Notes: generated from the sequence alone by a model not told the origin. A stretch of DNA of 64,000 bases from Pedobacter frigiditerrae (GCF_032678705.1 NZ_JAVTSS010000001.1:310001-374000); one strand, 5' to 3'. Counted from the first letter of the stretch, positions 21,272-30,679 are shown. Translations and numbers: made by a program.

Positions 21272-22258
21272 TTATATTGATAAAACATGTGTCATTTCCA
21301 ATAAATCGTCTTCTAACTTATAGTTATGCGCATGCAATGCTTCTTCAAGACTTGTTGATCTAATGTCGTTACCACGAAGCCCTACCATTTGCATGGTTTC
21401 GCCTTTAATTATTTCATTTACGGCAGCATAACCTAATCTACTTCCTAATATCCTGTCAAATCCACTTGGGCTACCACCCCTTTGCAGGTGACCTAATATC
21501 GTAACTTTGGTGTCGTAATGTGTAAATTTCCTTTTTACACTCTTGGCAATATCGTAAGCTCCACCATACTTATTTCCTTCAGAAACAATTACAATACTCG
21601 AAGATTTTTTGCCGTCTGCTCCAGATCTTAGTTTTGTAATCAGTTCCTTTAAAGAAGTTTCTTTTTCTGGCAAAAGCACAGCTTCAGCTCCACTTGCAAT
21701 TGCTGTTCTTAATGCCAAGCAACCAGAGTCTCTACCCATTACTTCAATGAAGAATAACCTGTCATGAGAATCGGCAGTATCTCTAATTTTATCTATTGCT
21801 TCTATAATTGTATTAACGGCAGTATCGTAACCTAAGGTAAAATCCGAACCATACAGATCGTTATCTATGGTTCCTGGTATGCCAATTACGTTAATGCCAA
21901 ATTTTTCACCAAAACGTTTTGCACCGGTAAAGGTCCCGTCGCCTCCAATTACTATTAAAGCATCTATCTCTTTATCTTTTAAGTTCTTATAGGCAATTTC
22001 CATACCTGCTTCTTCTTTAAAAGCTAAACACCTTGCGGTTTTTAAGATGGTACCACCCATGTGTAAGATATTGCTCACTGAGCGAGAATCCATGGCTTGG
22101 ATGTTATTGTCAATTAGGCCTTGATAACCTTGCATTACCCCGAACATATTCCTTCCGTGATAAATGCCTGTGCGAATTACAGCTCTTATGCAGGCATTCA
22201 TACCAGGGGCATCGCCACCAGATGTTAGTACTGCAATATTTCTAATATTTGGTTCCAT
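21272..22258 (-). CDS. pfkA: ATP-dependent 6-phosphofructokinase
   Basis: The 328-residue enzyme shows TSGGDAPGMN (12-21), the ATP-binding GGDGTF (105-110), the active-site PGTIDND (128-134, catalytic Asp132), and the MGRDSG motif. GGDG (Gly108) rather than the GGDD of PPi-dependent enzymes indicates ATP use. It makes fructose 1,6-bisphosphate and is the committed step feeding GAPDH, encoded two genes downstream. A TGTGTA-N5-TACACT operator lies about 22-40 bases upstream of the ATG, next to a TATATTCG box that could be the -7 element, a position suited to repression. Confidence 0.98.
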   Translation of the reverse strand: MEPNIRNIAVLTSGGDAPGMNACIRAVIRTGIYHGRNMFGVMQGYQGLIDNNIQAMDSRSVSNILHMGGTILKTARCLAFKEEAGMEIAYKNLKDKEIDALIVIGGDGTFTGAKRFGEKFGINVIGIPGTIDNDLYGSDFTLGYDTAVNTIIEAIDKIRDTADSHDRLFFIEVMGRDSGCLALRTAIASGAEAVLLPEKETSLKELITKLRSGADGKKSSSIVIVSEGNKYGGAYDIAKSVKRKFTHYDTKVTILGHLQRGGSPSGFDRILGSRLGYAAVNEIIKGETMQMVGLRGNDIRSTSLEEALHAHNYKLEDDLLEMTHVLSI

Positions 22259-22280
22259 TATTTATATTATACGAATATAG

Positions 22281-22297
22281 TGTGTATTTTTTACACT
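22281..22297. promoter_or_regulatory. AGTGTA-type operator, site 2 (divergent pfkA / Nudix regulator)
   Basis: TGTGTA-TTTTT-TACACT lies in the 80-bp gap between divergent pfkA and the Nudix regulator gene. The same N5 spacer occurs at site 6. From here the regulator could control the glycolytic operon and its own gene. A half-site, AGTGTA, follows at about 22338. Confidence 0.6.
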
Positions 22298-22338
22298 AAG
22301 TAATTTTTTTTCATTATTTTTATGGATTAAATGAACAA

Positions 22339-23076
22339 GTGTATTTATTTTGTTCTAATATTATAAAATATAAAAACGATTTTGTCTTGAAAGAAGTATT
22401 ACCTGTGTTTAATTCCGCGGTTTCAATTGATTGCGTATTATTTGGTTTTGATGGTGGAGAACTCAAAATTCTACTCATAGAAAGAAACGAAGAACCCTTT
22501 AAAGATTGGTGGGCTTTGCCTGGTAACCTGATAGGGGAGGATGAAAGCGTTGAACAATCAGCCTCTCGGATTCTGCATGAACTTACTGGCTTGAGTGATA
22601 TTTATATGGAGCAATATTACACTTTTGGTGAGGTAAATCGACATCCACAAGGTAGGGTAATTACTGTTGCTTATTATGCGATGCTAAGGTTGGGTGGCGA
22701 TAAAGCCTTAAAACCACTTACATCATATGCTAAAAAAGCACAATGGATCAATGTGAAGGAACTTCCTAAGTTAGGTTTTGATCATCAGCATATCTTTGAT
22801 AAAGGCTTAGAGAAAATCAAACGTAGAATTAAGCATTTGCCAATAGCATTTGAGCTTTTACCGGAGAAATTTACTTTAACTCAGGTGCAAAATGTTTATG
22901 AGCTTATCTTAGGTAAAAAATTAGATAAAAGAAATTTCAGAAAGAAAATATTGAGTTTCGGTGTGCTTAAAGAACTGAATGAAAAACAAAAAGGTGTTTC
23001 GTTTAGGGCTGCAACTTTATATAAGTTCGACAGAAGAAAATATGCTAAACTATTTGGTAAGGAGATTTCCTTTTAA
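22339..23076 (+). CDS. Nudix-fold transcriptional regulator (NrtR/AraR-like)
   Basis: The product is up to 245 residues: a Nudix domain (about 25-140) followed by a winged helix-turn-helix-like C-terminal domain (about 160-240, TLTQVQNVYELILGKKLDKR). The Nudix box reads PGNLIGEDESVEQSASRIL then HELTGL. The REUxEE core has become RILHEL, losing two of three catalytic acids, as expected for a sensor rather than a hydrolase. NrtR-family proteins, including AraR of Bacteroides, have this layout and bind sugar- or nucleotide-related effectors. The start is uncertain: GTG at 22339, TTG at 22387 or GTG at 22405, with no ATG in the first part. The effector here is unknown. Confidence 0.85.
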   Translation: MYLFCSNIIKYKNDFVLKEVLPVFNSAVSIDCVLFGFDGGELKILLIERNEEPFKDWWALPGNLIGEDESVEQSASRILHELTGLSDIYMEQYYTFGEVNRHPQGRVITVAYYAMLRLGGDKALKPLTSYAKKAQWINVKELPKLGFDHQHIFDKGLEKIKRRIKHLPIAFELLPEKFTLTQVQNVYELILGKKLDKRNFRKKILSFGVLKELNEKQKGVSFRAATLYKFDRRKYAKLFGKEISF

Positions 23077-23181
23077 GCGTGGTGTCTTGTAGCAATTCAA
23101 TTGCTTTAGCAACGTAATTTTTTAGTAAAAAATATATAAGGATAAAAATAATTTAAAATTCTTTATTGGATTTTGGTTTGG

Positions 23182-23198
23182 AGTGTTATATTTACACT
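23182..23198 (+). promoter_or_regulatory. AGTGTA-type operator, site 3 (T9SS cargo promoter)
   Basis: AGTGTT-ATATT-TACACT ends 13 bases before the ATG at 23212. The internal TATATTTA resembles the Bacteroidetes -7 box, so a bound regulator would block polymerase directly. Confidence 0.55.
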
Positions 23199-23211
23199 AT
23201 CAACCTTATAT

Positions 23212-23637
23212 ATGCAGAAACTCTACAAATTAACATTGATTTTTGTCGGGCTAATTGTGATGAACATATCTGTTCAGGCACATTGGGGTGATATTTCTTT
23301 GTTAAATTCTGCTAAATCTAGTAAAGCTAATTTAATCTCTTCTGGTAAAGATTGGGCAGGTTTAAATGCTAAACAAGCTACTAATTTCTTTAACTATCCA
23401 AATCCAGCTCTTACCGAAACTACAATTGCTTATACTTTAACTGCAAAAGCGAATGTTACACTAAAAGTTATTGATTTAACAGGTAAACAATTAGCTATTT
23501 TGGTAAAACAAGAACAAGCTGCTGGTAAGCAAGAGTTTTATTGGGTACTTGCTAAAAATAACATCACCTCTGGTATGTATATTCTATTGTTGCAGGTTGA
23601 TAATAAAACTTACAGCAGAAAAATTATTGTTCAATAA
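23212..23637 (+). CDS. Small T9SS type A sorting-domain protein
   Basis: The 141-residue product has a signal peptide (residues 1-23, ending VQA), a linker of only about 37 residues and a typical type A Por-secretion tail (about 60-141: NYPNPALTETTIAYTL, then GMYILLLQVDNKTYSRKIIV). There is hardly any passenger domain, so the mature surface protein would be a linker plus the sorting tail. The ATG at 23212 is preferred because the operator with its promoter box lies just upstream; a longer frame from 23173 would run through that operator. It carries the same operator as the sugar genes, so it is probably co-regulated with them. Role unknown. Confidence 0.75.
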   Translation: MQKLYKLTLIFVGLIVMNISVQAHWGDISLLNSAKSSKANLISSGKDWAGLNAKQATNFFNYPNPALTETTIAYTLTAKANVTLKVIDLTGKQLAILVKQEQAAGKQEFYWVLAKNNITSGMYILLLQVDNKTYSRKIIVQ

Positions 23638-23924
23638 TAAACCTATCTTATCTTTTAGGGTAAAGCAATGAGACTGTATCTATCAATGTTAGTCTGGCTT
23701 TCCGTTACTTGCCTACCGGCAGGCAGGAATCTTTTTCGTGAAGAACTCAAAAGGATATCACTTCAATCCAGTTTAGAATTAATAGCCAGTGCTGCTATTT
23801 GGGGTTGCATACAGATTTCAAAACAGGTCTGGAGTTCGACCAGTGTTAAAAACTTAGCTACGTCAAGGTAATAAACAAAAGCCCCAATCAAATGATGATT
23901 GAGGCTTCGAAAAGATTGTAATAT
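23638..23924. other. 287-bp intergenic region with a dispersed palindrome
   Basis: A 67-codon frame (23668-23871) has no recognisable features and reads through the palindrome TGCCTACCGGCAGGCA (23710-23725), so I do not call it a gene. The remaining sequence shows nothing but the terminator at 23878-23908. Confidence 0.6.
23878..23908 (-). terminator. Terminator between T9SS cargo and sugar kinase
   Basis: GCCCCAATCA (23881-23890) and TGATTGAGGC (23896-23905) pair with one mismatch around AATGA. The minus strand then reads TTTTGTTT, so it mainly ends the kinase gene; it may also serve the plus-strand gene. Confidence 0.7.
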
Positions 23925-24776
23925 TTATCTCTTGCTCAAATGGTAGTCAACTAAATCATCTATAGGTGAGCGGATGATTTTACCAACCCCCATTTCATAT
24001 CTATCGGCAACCAAACTTAATATGTCTCTGAAGCTATAACCAACGGAACCCACACAGTTTAATTCGTAGTTTTTATAATTAGGATAATGAATTACCAAGT
24101 TTTCGAAAAATGCTGTAAATGCATAATCTACAACTGAGTGTGTATAATCTTCGTAATTTTCCTTAAAATCGTAAATGAACTTACTGAAACTGGCACAAAA
24201 ACGATTAGGTAAGGGTTTGTTATAAATATGATCGAAAATATCTTCGTTAGTTAATGCATAATTATCATAGAAACTCTCTCTTAATCCCTTTGGCATGTAA
24301 CCCTTCATGTAATCGGCTAAAATTCTTTTTCCGATATAACTTCCGCTACCTTCATCACCAAGGAAATAACCTAATGAATCGATGTTTAAAGAAATGTCTT
24401 TGCCGTCATACAAACAAGAGTTTGTGCCTGTTCCTAAAATAGCGGCAAAACCTTCATTATCTCCCAGTAAAGCTCTGCATGAAGCTAATAAGTCATGGCC
24501 AATCTTGATTTCTGCATTCACAAAAATCTTTTGCATTCCATCTTCTACAATTTTTCTTTTGGCATCGGTAGAGCAACCAGCACCATAATAATAAACTTCA
24601 GTTAATTTTTCCGGCTCAAGGTGATCTGGTAAGGCTGTTTTTAATGAGCTCTCAATGTAATCGCTGTCTACAAAATAGGGGTTATACCCTTCAGTATTAA
24701 AATGGATTTTTCTCCCTGCTTCGTTGATCAAGCACCAGTTTGTTTTTGTTGATCCACCATCTGCAATAACTATCAT
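23925..24776 (-). CDS. BadF/BadG/BcrA/BcrD-type sugar kinase (N-acetylglucosamine kinase-like)
   Basis: The 283-residue ASKHA-fold kinase has an intact phosphate-1 motif ADGGSTKTNW (5-14), a GHDLLAS segment, ILGTGTNS (about 114-121) and LGYFLGDEGSGSYIGK. The family phosphorylates N-acetylglucosamine, glucosamine or glucose. Substrate choice cannot be read from sequence, but glucose/GlcNAc-type sugars fit the nearby PfkA and SusCDE genes. It is monocistronic, with a terminator behind it and an AGTGTA operator about 150 bases upstream. The gene at 20423-21265 is a degenerate copy. Confidence 0.88.
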   Translation of the reverse strand: MIVIADGGSTKTNWCLINEAGRKIHFNTEGYNPYFVDSDYIESSLKTALPDHLEPEKLTEVYYYGAGCSTDAKRKIVEDGMQKIFVNAEIKIGHDLLASCRALLGDNEGFAAILGTGTNSCLYDGKDISLNIDSLGYFLGDEGSGSYIGKRILADYMKGYMPKGLRESFYDNYALTNEDIFDHIYNKPLPNRFCASFSKFIYDFKENYEDYTHSVVDYAFTAFFENLVIHYPNYKNYELNCVGSVGYSFRDILSLVADRYEMGVGKIIRSPIDDLVDYHLSKR

Positions 24777-24926
24777 TTTTGGTTTGTTAAGTTATGTAAT
24801 AAGTAAAAAGTCTACCAATATATGTGGCTTTTTTCAAATAAAAAATTAAAATATAGTTTTTATTTTCTTAATGTTAAGTTTATGTATATGTTTTGATTAA
24901 GCGTTGAAATAACGGTTTTAACATAA

Positions 24927-24943
24927 AGTGTACTTTATACACT
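24927..24943 (-). promoter_or_regulatory. AGTGTA-type operator, site 4 (sugar kinase)
   Basis: AGTGTA-CTTTA-TACACT is a perfect 6-bp inverted repeat in the 281-bp gap upstream of the kinase. A half-site (TTAGTGTAAAA) follows at about 24987-24997. No other coding potential is visible in this gap. Confidence 0.6.
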
Positions 24944-25011
24944 ATTAGCCTAAGAATTAGACTAAAAATTTGATTGGTTTTTTCATTAGTGTAAAATTTT
25001 CAATAAAATAG

Positions 25012-25040
25012 AAAGCCCCTAAAAATTTTTTAGGGGCTTT
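25012..25040 (-). terminator. Terminator of the susCDE operon
   Basis: AAAGCCCCTAAAAA and TTTTTAGGGGCTTT form a long stem 17 bases after the SusE stop codon, with T residues on the minus side. It closes the susC-susD-susE unit. Confidence 0.85.
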
Positions 25041-25057
25041 TCGAATTTTTCAGAAAT

Positions 25058-26065
25058 TTAGTTCTTAACTAACGTGTATTTATTGTTAGGGATATCTAAA
25101 GTAATGGTATAATTTCCGGCTGTAGTTACTGCGATGTTATCACCAGTTAAAGCTCCTGCAGCATTACCACCATAGTTAGTTCCCCAATCATGGTTTTTTC
25201 TAAATTTGAATTCACCAGCTGTAAGGGCTACAGTTACTTTCCAAGTTCCTTTGCCATCATTGATGTATTTCATATCTGTATCAACAGACCAATTGCTACC
25301 TGGTATTGCATTACCAATTATGCCCCAAACTAAGGGGGTTAAAGTATATGTCAAGTTATTTAAATCTACATCAAGTTGTTTTGCACCAGGTGTTAATGAA
25401 CTAATATCTCCACCAGATGTGCTAATTTTACCAGCACCAGCAACACCATAGGCGATGTCCCATTTCTTTGCTGGAGTGATTTTAAAATTGCTACCGTCAA
25501 ATGCTATCACGCCTGTATAAACACCGTTTCCACTCAGTGAAACCAAACTATCTGCAGTTGCAGGGTTCCAACCTTGGTAATTTCCTGGTACATAAATCCA
25601 AGCAGTAAGAGGAAAAGGTTTAGCGCTTAAACTAACTACATTACTGTAAACAGGGGCAAGGTTATTTGAAATAGTAGATTTAATTCTGATTTCAACATCT
25701 GAATTAGCGGTTGTAGGTAAATTAAGCGACAAAAGTAAGTTGTTAAAGTCTAAACCATTGTATGCTTTTGTAGTCGCATTTGCAGGTAAAATTGCTTCTT
25801 TAGCGTTAGCAAAGTTACTGCCCTTTACCGCTAATTGTAGCACGTTAGTAACTGCAGCTTGATAGCCGAAATTTGCGTTTGTTAAACTAAAAGTGATAAC
25901 AGTATTAGCCAACATGGTTTTATCTAAAACAACCGATGTTGCAGATGACTTCAGTGAGCCACCAGTACCAGCATTCGCAACAGATTGAGTTTCGTCTTTT
26001 TTACAAGACCATAGCGATAAAGCGATAAAGCTAAATGCTAAAGATTTTAAAATTATTGATTTCAT
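25058..26065 (-). CDS. SusE/SusF-like surface glycan-binding lipoprotein
   Basis: The 335-residue product has a lipobox (SLWSC, Cys21, then KKDE). An N-terminal SusE-type Ig domain (about 35-150) and two C-terminal starch-binding-like modules follow (YVPGNYQGWNPATAD at about 170-184; IIGNAIPGSNWSVDTD). This is the SusE/F family layout: surface lipoproteins that bind alpha-glucans or similar sugars. It is the third gene of the operon, 17 bases behind SusD. Aromatic residues in the modules (Trp, Tyr) are consistent with sugar stacking. No amylase gene lies in this operon. Confidence 0.85.
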   Translation of the reverse strand: MKSIILKSLAFSFIALSLWSCKKDETQSVANAGTGGSLKSSATSVVLDKTMLANTVITFSLTNANFGYQAAVTNVLQLAVKGSNFANAKEAILPANATTKAYNGLDFNNLLLSLNLPTTANSDVEIRIKSTISNNLAPVYSNVVSLSAKPFPLTAWIYVPGNYQGWNPATADSLVSLSGNGVYTGVIAFDGSNFKITPAKKWDIAYGVAGAGKISTSGGDISSLTPGAKQLDVDLNNLTYTLTPLVWGIIGNAIPGSNWSVDTDMKYINDGKGTWKVTVALTAGEFKFRKNHDWGTNYGGNAAGALTGDNIAVTTAGNYTITLDIPNNKYTLVKN

Positions 26066-26082
26066 ATCTTAAATAATAAAGA

Positions 26083-27666
26083 TTAATAACCTGTGTTTTG
26101 TTTCAGATTCGGATTCGCAATTAAATCTGCAGTTGGAATAGGGTAAAGGTTTCTGAAAGCTGGTAAACCTGTACCTGCTTTAACTCCGCCTTTAAAAGGC
26201 CATAAATAACTAGCTTCAGTAAATTTGTTAAAACGAACTAAATCTGTACGACGATGACCTTCCCAGTACAACTCTCTTCCGCGTTCATCTAAAAAGAAAT
26301 CAGTAGTTAAGGAAGCAACATTTCCGGTTGCGTTACCATAAGCACGTTGGCGTAAATTGTTTACATAGATAAGTGCTTGTGCAGTTGTGCCACCAGAGCC
26401 ACCACGCATTACTGCTTCTCCATATATTAAATACTGCTCAGCTAAACGAAATAGTGGAAAGTCAAGTGAGCTGAAAGTTCCATTTAAAGAACTCGGTGTT
26501 GCGCCAGTTGAAGTTATGTTTTTGAATTTAGTAACTCGTAAGCCATCAGTAAATACGCCGATATCTTCTACATTGTTTTTGGTACCGAAGAAAATACCAC
26601 GTTTATCTGCTGTACCATTTGGATCGGGGAATAAGGCAGGCAAATTCTGACGAGTTCTATTTCCTCCCCATCCACCATTTGGCACACCGTAAGAAGAAGG
26701 ATTCATATCGCCATTGATAGCAGCGTTTATTAAGAAAGTTGTACCTCCATAATTTGTTCCTCTTGAACCATCGTAGTTGATGCTTAAGATGGTTTCTAAA
26801 TTGTTTACATTGTTATCTGCCAAGAATAAATCTTTGTAATTGGCTTTTAATTGATAACCAGCACCAATAACTTTGCTAGCATAAGTAATAGCTTCTGTAT
26901 ATTTCGCTGTTCCAGTATAAACTTGAGCATTTAAATATAGTCTAGCTAATAGAGCCCAGTCAGCACCTTGGTCAGCACGACCATATTCATTTGTACGAGG
27001 CGCAGGTAGTGAAGCTTCAATTGCTTTTAACTCCGATTCTACATAAGCGAATAATGCAGCTCTTGTAATTTGTTTTGGAGATACTTTTCCAATTTCATCA
27101 GCCTCTGTAACGAAAGGAGGGTTGCCAAAGCCATCTAATAATACCCAATATTGATAAGCACGTAAGAAACGAGCTTCAGCACGATATTTTTGAATATCAG
27201 TAGCATCAGTACCAGCAATGCCTCTTGCAGCTAGCTTTTCTGGTGTACTTTCTCTTAAAAACTCATTACAAACAGTGATTTGAAGAATGCTTCTAGAGTA
27301 AAGCCCTCTTAAGAAAACGTTATCTGCAGCCCAAGTAGAATAATCTAACTCAGGAATACCTATGTCGCCCCAAGCACAAATTGCCTCATCAGTAGTTAAC
27401 TCTTGAGATGTCCAAAATAATCTTAAAAAATCTGCAAAACCTGAATTAATACCTCCAATATCACTTGCATCGGATCCTTGAGAACTAGTTAGTGCATAAG
27501 TAGCATACAGTTTTACCAATCCTTGTTTGTAACCAGCAGGCGTAGCATAAACCGTTTCTGACGTTACATCGTTGGTTGGGGTTAGATTTAAATCGCCCTT
27601 TTTACATGAATTTAATGACACTAGCAATATGCTAGTTGCCAATAATGTTTTAAATGAATTTTTCAT
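26083..27666 (-). CDS. RagB/SusD family nutrient-binding lipoprotein (sugar locus)
   Basis: The product is 527 residues, with a signal and lipobox (LNSC then KKGDLNLTPTNDV). SusD landmarks are YRAEARFLRAYQYWVLLDGFG and the C-terminal ERGRELYWEGHRRTDLVRFNKF plus LYPIPTADLIANPNLKQN. The last motifs are typical of the starch-type SusD branch. The start at 27666 is chosen because codons upstream overlap the 3' end of susC and do not add to the signal peptide. It pairs with the SusC transporter directly upstream. Confidence 0.95.
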   Translation of the reverse strand: MKNSFKTLLATSILLVSLNSCKKGDLNLTPTNDVTSETVYATPAGYKQGLVKLYATYALTSSQGSDASDIGGINSGFADFLRLFWTSQELTTDEAICAWGDIGIPELDYSTWAADNVFLRGLYSRSILQITVCNEFLRESTPEKLAARGIAGTDATDIQKYRAEARFLRAYQYWVLLDGFGNPPFVTEADEIGKVSPKQITRAALFAYVESELKAIEASLPAPRTNEYGRADQGADWALLARLYLNAQVYTGTAKYTEAITYASKVIGAGYQLKANYKDLFLADNNVNNLETILSINYDGSRGTNYGGTTFLINAAINGDMNPSSYGVPNGGWGGNRTRQNLPALFPDPNGTADKRGIFFGTKNNVEDIGVFTDGLRVTKFKNITSTGATPSSLNGTFSSLDFPLFRLAEQYLIYGEAVMRGGSGGTTAQALIYVNNLRQRAYGNATGNVASLTTDFFLDERGRELYWEGHRRTDLVRFNKFTEASYLWPFKGGVKAGTGLPAFRNLYPIPTADLIANPNLKQNTGY

Positions 27667-27679
27667 TTTTATATTTTTA

Positions 27680-30637
27680 TTAAAAACCAACATTTAAACC
27701 TAAAGTATATGTTCTTGGTCTTGGGTATAAGTTATAGTCAATACCAGAAGATAATTCTGGATCTAAGCCGTCATAGTTAGTTACGACAAATACGTTCTGA
27801 CAGTTTGCCGAAATACGCATATTAGTTTTACCGGTTTTAGATAGTCGGCCAACATTATAAGCAACACCTAGATTATCCATTTTCAAAAAAGAAGCGTTTT
27901 TAACGTAATAATCGCTCAAAAACTGATTAGACTGGAAATTGGTATTTAAGAAATCACTGTTAGTATTGTTAACTATTCCACTCGGACTTAGAACATTTGT
28001 TTTGATACCAAAGTTAGAAGATACGTTATCGTAGATGTAGTTTCCTAAGTTAGCTCTTAAAACAGTGCTAATTGTCCATTTTTTGTAGCTGAAGGCAGTG
28101 TTAAAACCAAAAGTGAAGTTTGGATCAGGTGATTTGTAGAAATATTGATCACTGGTATTGATCACTCCATCAGCATTTAAGTCTGCGTAAACTCCCTCTA
28201 AAGGAGCACCACTTGCATTGTAAACCTGTTTGTAAACAAAGAATGAACCTGGAATTTGGTTTACAGAATTATATTTAAGTGTAGTTCCTGTACCGCCTGT
28301 TATGTCACCTGCACCAACTTTCGAACCTGGATCTGGGTTTAAAGTTAAGTTCGTTACTTTTCTTTTGTTGTATGCAACGTTAAATCCAAAATCCCAATTC
28401 GTGTTTTCACTTTTTATAGCTGTAAAATTAATGCTTCCTTCAATACCTCTAACTTCCATGTTTCCTACGTTTGTAGTTAACAAGTTGCTAAAGTTTGTTC
28501 CTACTGGGATGTTAATTGTACTTAATAGGTCCTTGGTTTTTTTATAGTAAGCATCAATACTTCCGTATATTCTGCCTTTTGCAAAACCATAATCTAAACC
28601 AGCGTTATAGGTAGTCGTACTTTCCCATTTCAAATCTGGATCATATGCGGCAGGGCTGTAGTAGTTATAAAACGTATTACCAATTTGATATTGTCCTGTA
28701 TTACTATTTGCATAGTATTTAGATAAGTATTCATAATTGCCAATTCCATCTTTATTACCTGTTTCACCATAACTTAATCTTAATTTTAAATCAGAGAAAG
28801 TTTTGCTGTCTTTCATAAAGTCTTCAGAAATTATTCTCCAAGTAAAACCAGCAGAAGGGAAATAACCCCAACGATTTTCTTCTGCGAATTTAGAAGAAGC
28901 ATCAGCTCTCATTGTTGCAGATAAAATATATTTATCGGCTAACGTGTAAACAAACCTTCCATAGTAAGAAAGTAATTTGTTCTGGTTAATTGAGAATGGG
29001 AAAACTGGTGTATTTAAAACCTCTCCAGTTCCTTTAAACGTCTGGAAATTATAATCTGTAGTTGAATTATCATAATAACCATAACCTACGGTTGCATCGA
29101 ATCTGCTTTTAATACTAGTTGCAGTATGAGCATAATTTAAATAAAATTCAGAAATTTTATTTCTTTCGGTGTTTAGTCTATTGCCATAAAAACCACTAGT
29201 TGAAGCACTTTGGGCCGCTATGCTAGCAACTCTTGTGTAGCCGTATCCCTTGTTTACATCATAAGCTAAATTTAAGTTAGCGTGTAATTCTGGTAGGAAG
29301 TGGAATGAATAATCCAATTGAAGATTTCCGAAGCTTCTTGCAGCTTTACCATTATTATCTTGCTGTCTAATTAAAGCAACTGGGTTTCTTGGTGCATTTG
29401 GATTTGGTACTGAACCTTGGATCCATTCGTAGTATCCACCAAAAGCATTATTTGCATAAACAGGCTGAGTTGGATCAAATTGTATTGCACTTGCTATTGC
29501 TCCATCATTTGCGAAGTGCGATTCAGATAATGAGCCTTTTAAGTTTAAATTAACCTTTAAATGATTAGAGAAGAAAGTTGGTGCAAGAGTTAAAGCTCCA
29601 GTAGCACGTTCTAATTTATCCGTAATTAAAAGACCTTGTTGTTCTAAGTAACCACCAGAAACACGATAAGGAACATTTTTAAATGAACCTGACATACTCA
29701 ATGCGTTATCAGTAGAAAATGCTTTTTGGAAAATTTCATCTTGCCAGTTTGTATTTGCTCCACCTAGTAGTGCTTTTTGTGCAGTTGTTCCGTTAGCATT
29801 TACATAAGCTCTAATTTGAGGTGCCGAAAGTACCTCTACGTTTTTTATAACAGTAGCTATAGAGTTATTTGTGCTAAAATTGAATACTGGGGCGCCAGAA
29901 CCACCTTTTTTAGTAGTAATTAAAATAACACCATTTGAGGCCCTAGATCCATAAATCGCTGTAGCATTAGCATCTTTTAATACTGTAAAGGTCTCAATGT
30001 CATTAGGATTGATTAAAGAAAGTGGGCTTGGAGCGTTTCCAATGCTATTACCACTAAAAGGAATACCATCTACCACAATTAAAGGATCGTTGCTTGCGTT
30101 TAACGAAGCACCACCACGAATACGGATTACACTACCGCCTCCTGGTCTACCACCGTTGTTAACAATGTTTACACCAGCAACTTTACCTTGAATTAATTGC
30201 TCTGGAGTAGTAATGGTTCCTTTTTGAAAATCTTTTGAATTAACGGTTGTAATAGAACCTGTTAAACTTTTCTTTTCTGCTGTACCATAACCAATAACTA
30301 CAACTTCATTTAGGTTTTGAGAATCGGTCTTCATGTTGAAGTTTAAGACTGAATTGCCATTGCCAACTGTAGCAGTTAATGTTTGGGTTGCATAGCCAAT
30401 ATACTTAACCGTTAAAGTATAGGTTCCACTAGTTAAGCCAGTGATTCTGTAGTTACCATCATTGTCTGTTGATGTTATTTTTTGAGTTCCGACAACTTGA
30501 ACAGAAGCACCAGGAATTGGCAAATTTGTTTCGTCGATAATCTTACCAGAAATGCTTCCGGTTTGCGCATAAGTTGTCAATGTGCAGAGTGCAAAAATCA
30601 TCAACATACAAAGCTTAATTGGGTAAAATACTTTCAT
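27680..30637 (-). CDS. SusC/RagA TonB-dependent transporter (sugar locus)
   Basis: The 985-residue product has a signal peptide ending TYAQ (about 25), a carboxypeptidase-regulatory-like domain (about 28-108) and a TonB box/plug start (LNEVVVIGYGTAEKKSLTGS at about 110-130). The rest is a beta-barrel ending in Phe. It lacks the STN domain seen in the first SusC, so it is not expected to use FecR signalling. Control is more likely through the LacI and AGTGTA sites in its 444-bp upstream region. Downstream SusD and SusE complete a starch-utilisation-like uptake complex, probably for maltodextrin-type sugars (inference). Confidence 0.96.
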   Translation of the reverse strand: MKVFYPIKLCMLMIFALCTLTTYAQTGSISGKIIDETNLPIPGASVQVVGTQKITSTDNDGNYRITGLTSGTYTLTVKYIGYATQTLTATVGNGNSVLNFNMKTDSQNLNEVVVIGYGTAEKKSLTGSITTVNSKDFQKGTITTPEQLIQGKVAGVNIVNNGGRPGGGSVIRIRGGASLNASNDPLIVVDGIPFSGNSIGNAPSPLSLINPNDIETFTVLKDANATAIYGSRASNGVILITTKKGGSGAPVFNFSTNNSIATVIKNVEVLSAPQIRAYVNANGTTAQKALLGGANTNWQDEIFQKAFSTDNALSMSGSFKNVPYRVSGGYLEQQGLLITDKLERATGALTLAPTFFSNHLKVNLNLKGSLSESHFANDGAIASAIQFDPTQPVYANNAFGGYYEWIQGSVPNPNAPRNPVALIRQQDNNGKAARSFGNLQLDYSFHFLPELHANLNLAYDVNKGYGYTRVASIAAQSASTSGFYGNRLNTERNKISEFYLNYAHTATSIKSRFDATVGYGYYDNSTTDYNFQTFKGTGEVLNTPVFPFSINQNKLLSYYGRFVYTLADKYILSATMRADASSKFAEENRWGYFPSAGFTWRIISEDFMKDSKTFSDLKLRLSYGETGNKDGIGNYEYLSKYYANSNTGQYQIGNTFYNYYSPAAYDPDLKWESTTTYNAGLDYGFAKGRIYGSIDAYYKKTKDLLSTINIPVGTNFSNLLTTNVGNMEVRGIEGSINFTAIKSENTNWDFGFNVAYNKRKVTNLTLNPDPGSKVGAGDITGGTGTTLKYNSVNQIPGSFFVYKQVYNASGAPLEGVYADLNADGVINTSDQYFYKSPDPNFTFGFNTAFSYKKWTISTVLRANLGNYIYDNVSSNFGIKTNVLSPSGIVNNTNSDFLNTNFQSNQFLSDYYVKNASFLKMDNLGVAYNVGRLSKTGKTNMRISANCQNVFVVTNYDGLDPELSSGIDYNLYPRPRTYTLGLNVGF

Positions 30638-30679
30638 AGAAAAAGCCCGTTTTAAAGGTGAAATATTTGGTTATAAATA

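Noticed and set aside
23668..23871. 67-codon frame after the T9SS cargo
   Set aside because: It runs through the dispersed palindrome TGCCTACCGGCAGGCA, has no family features and no promoter of its own.
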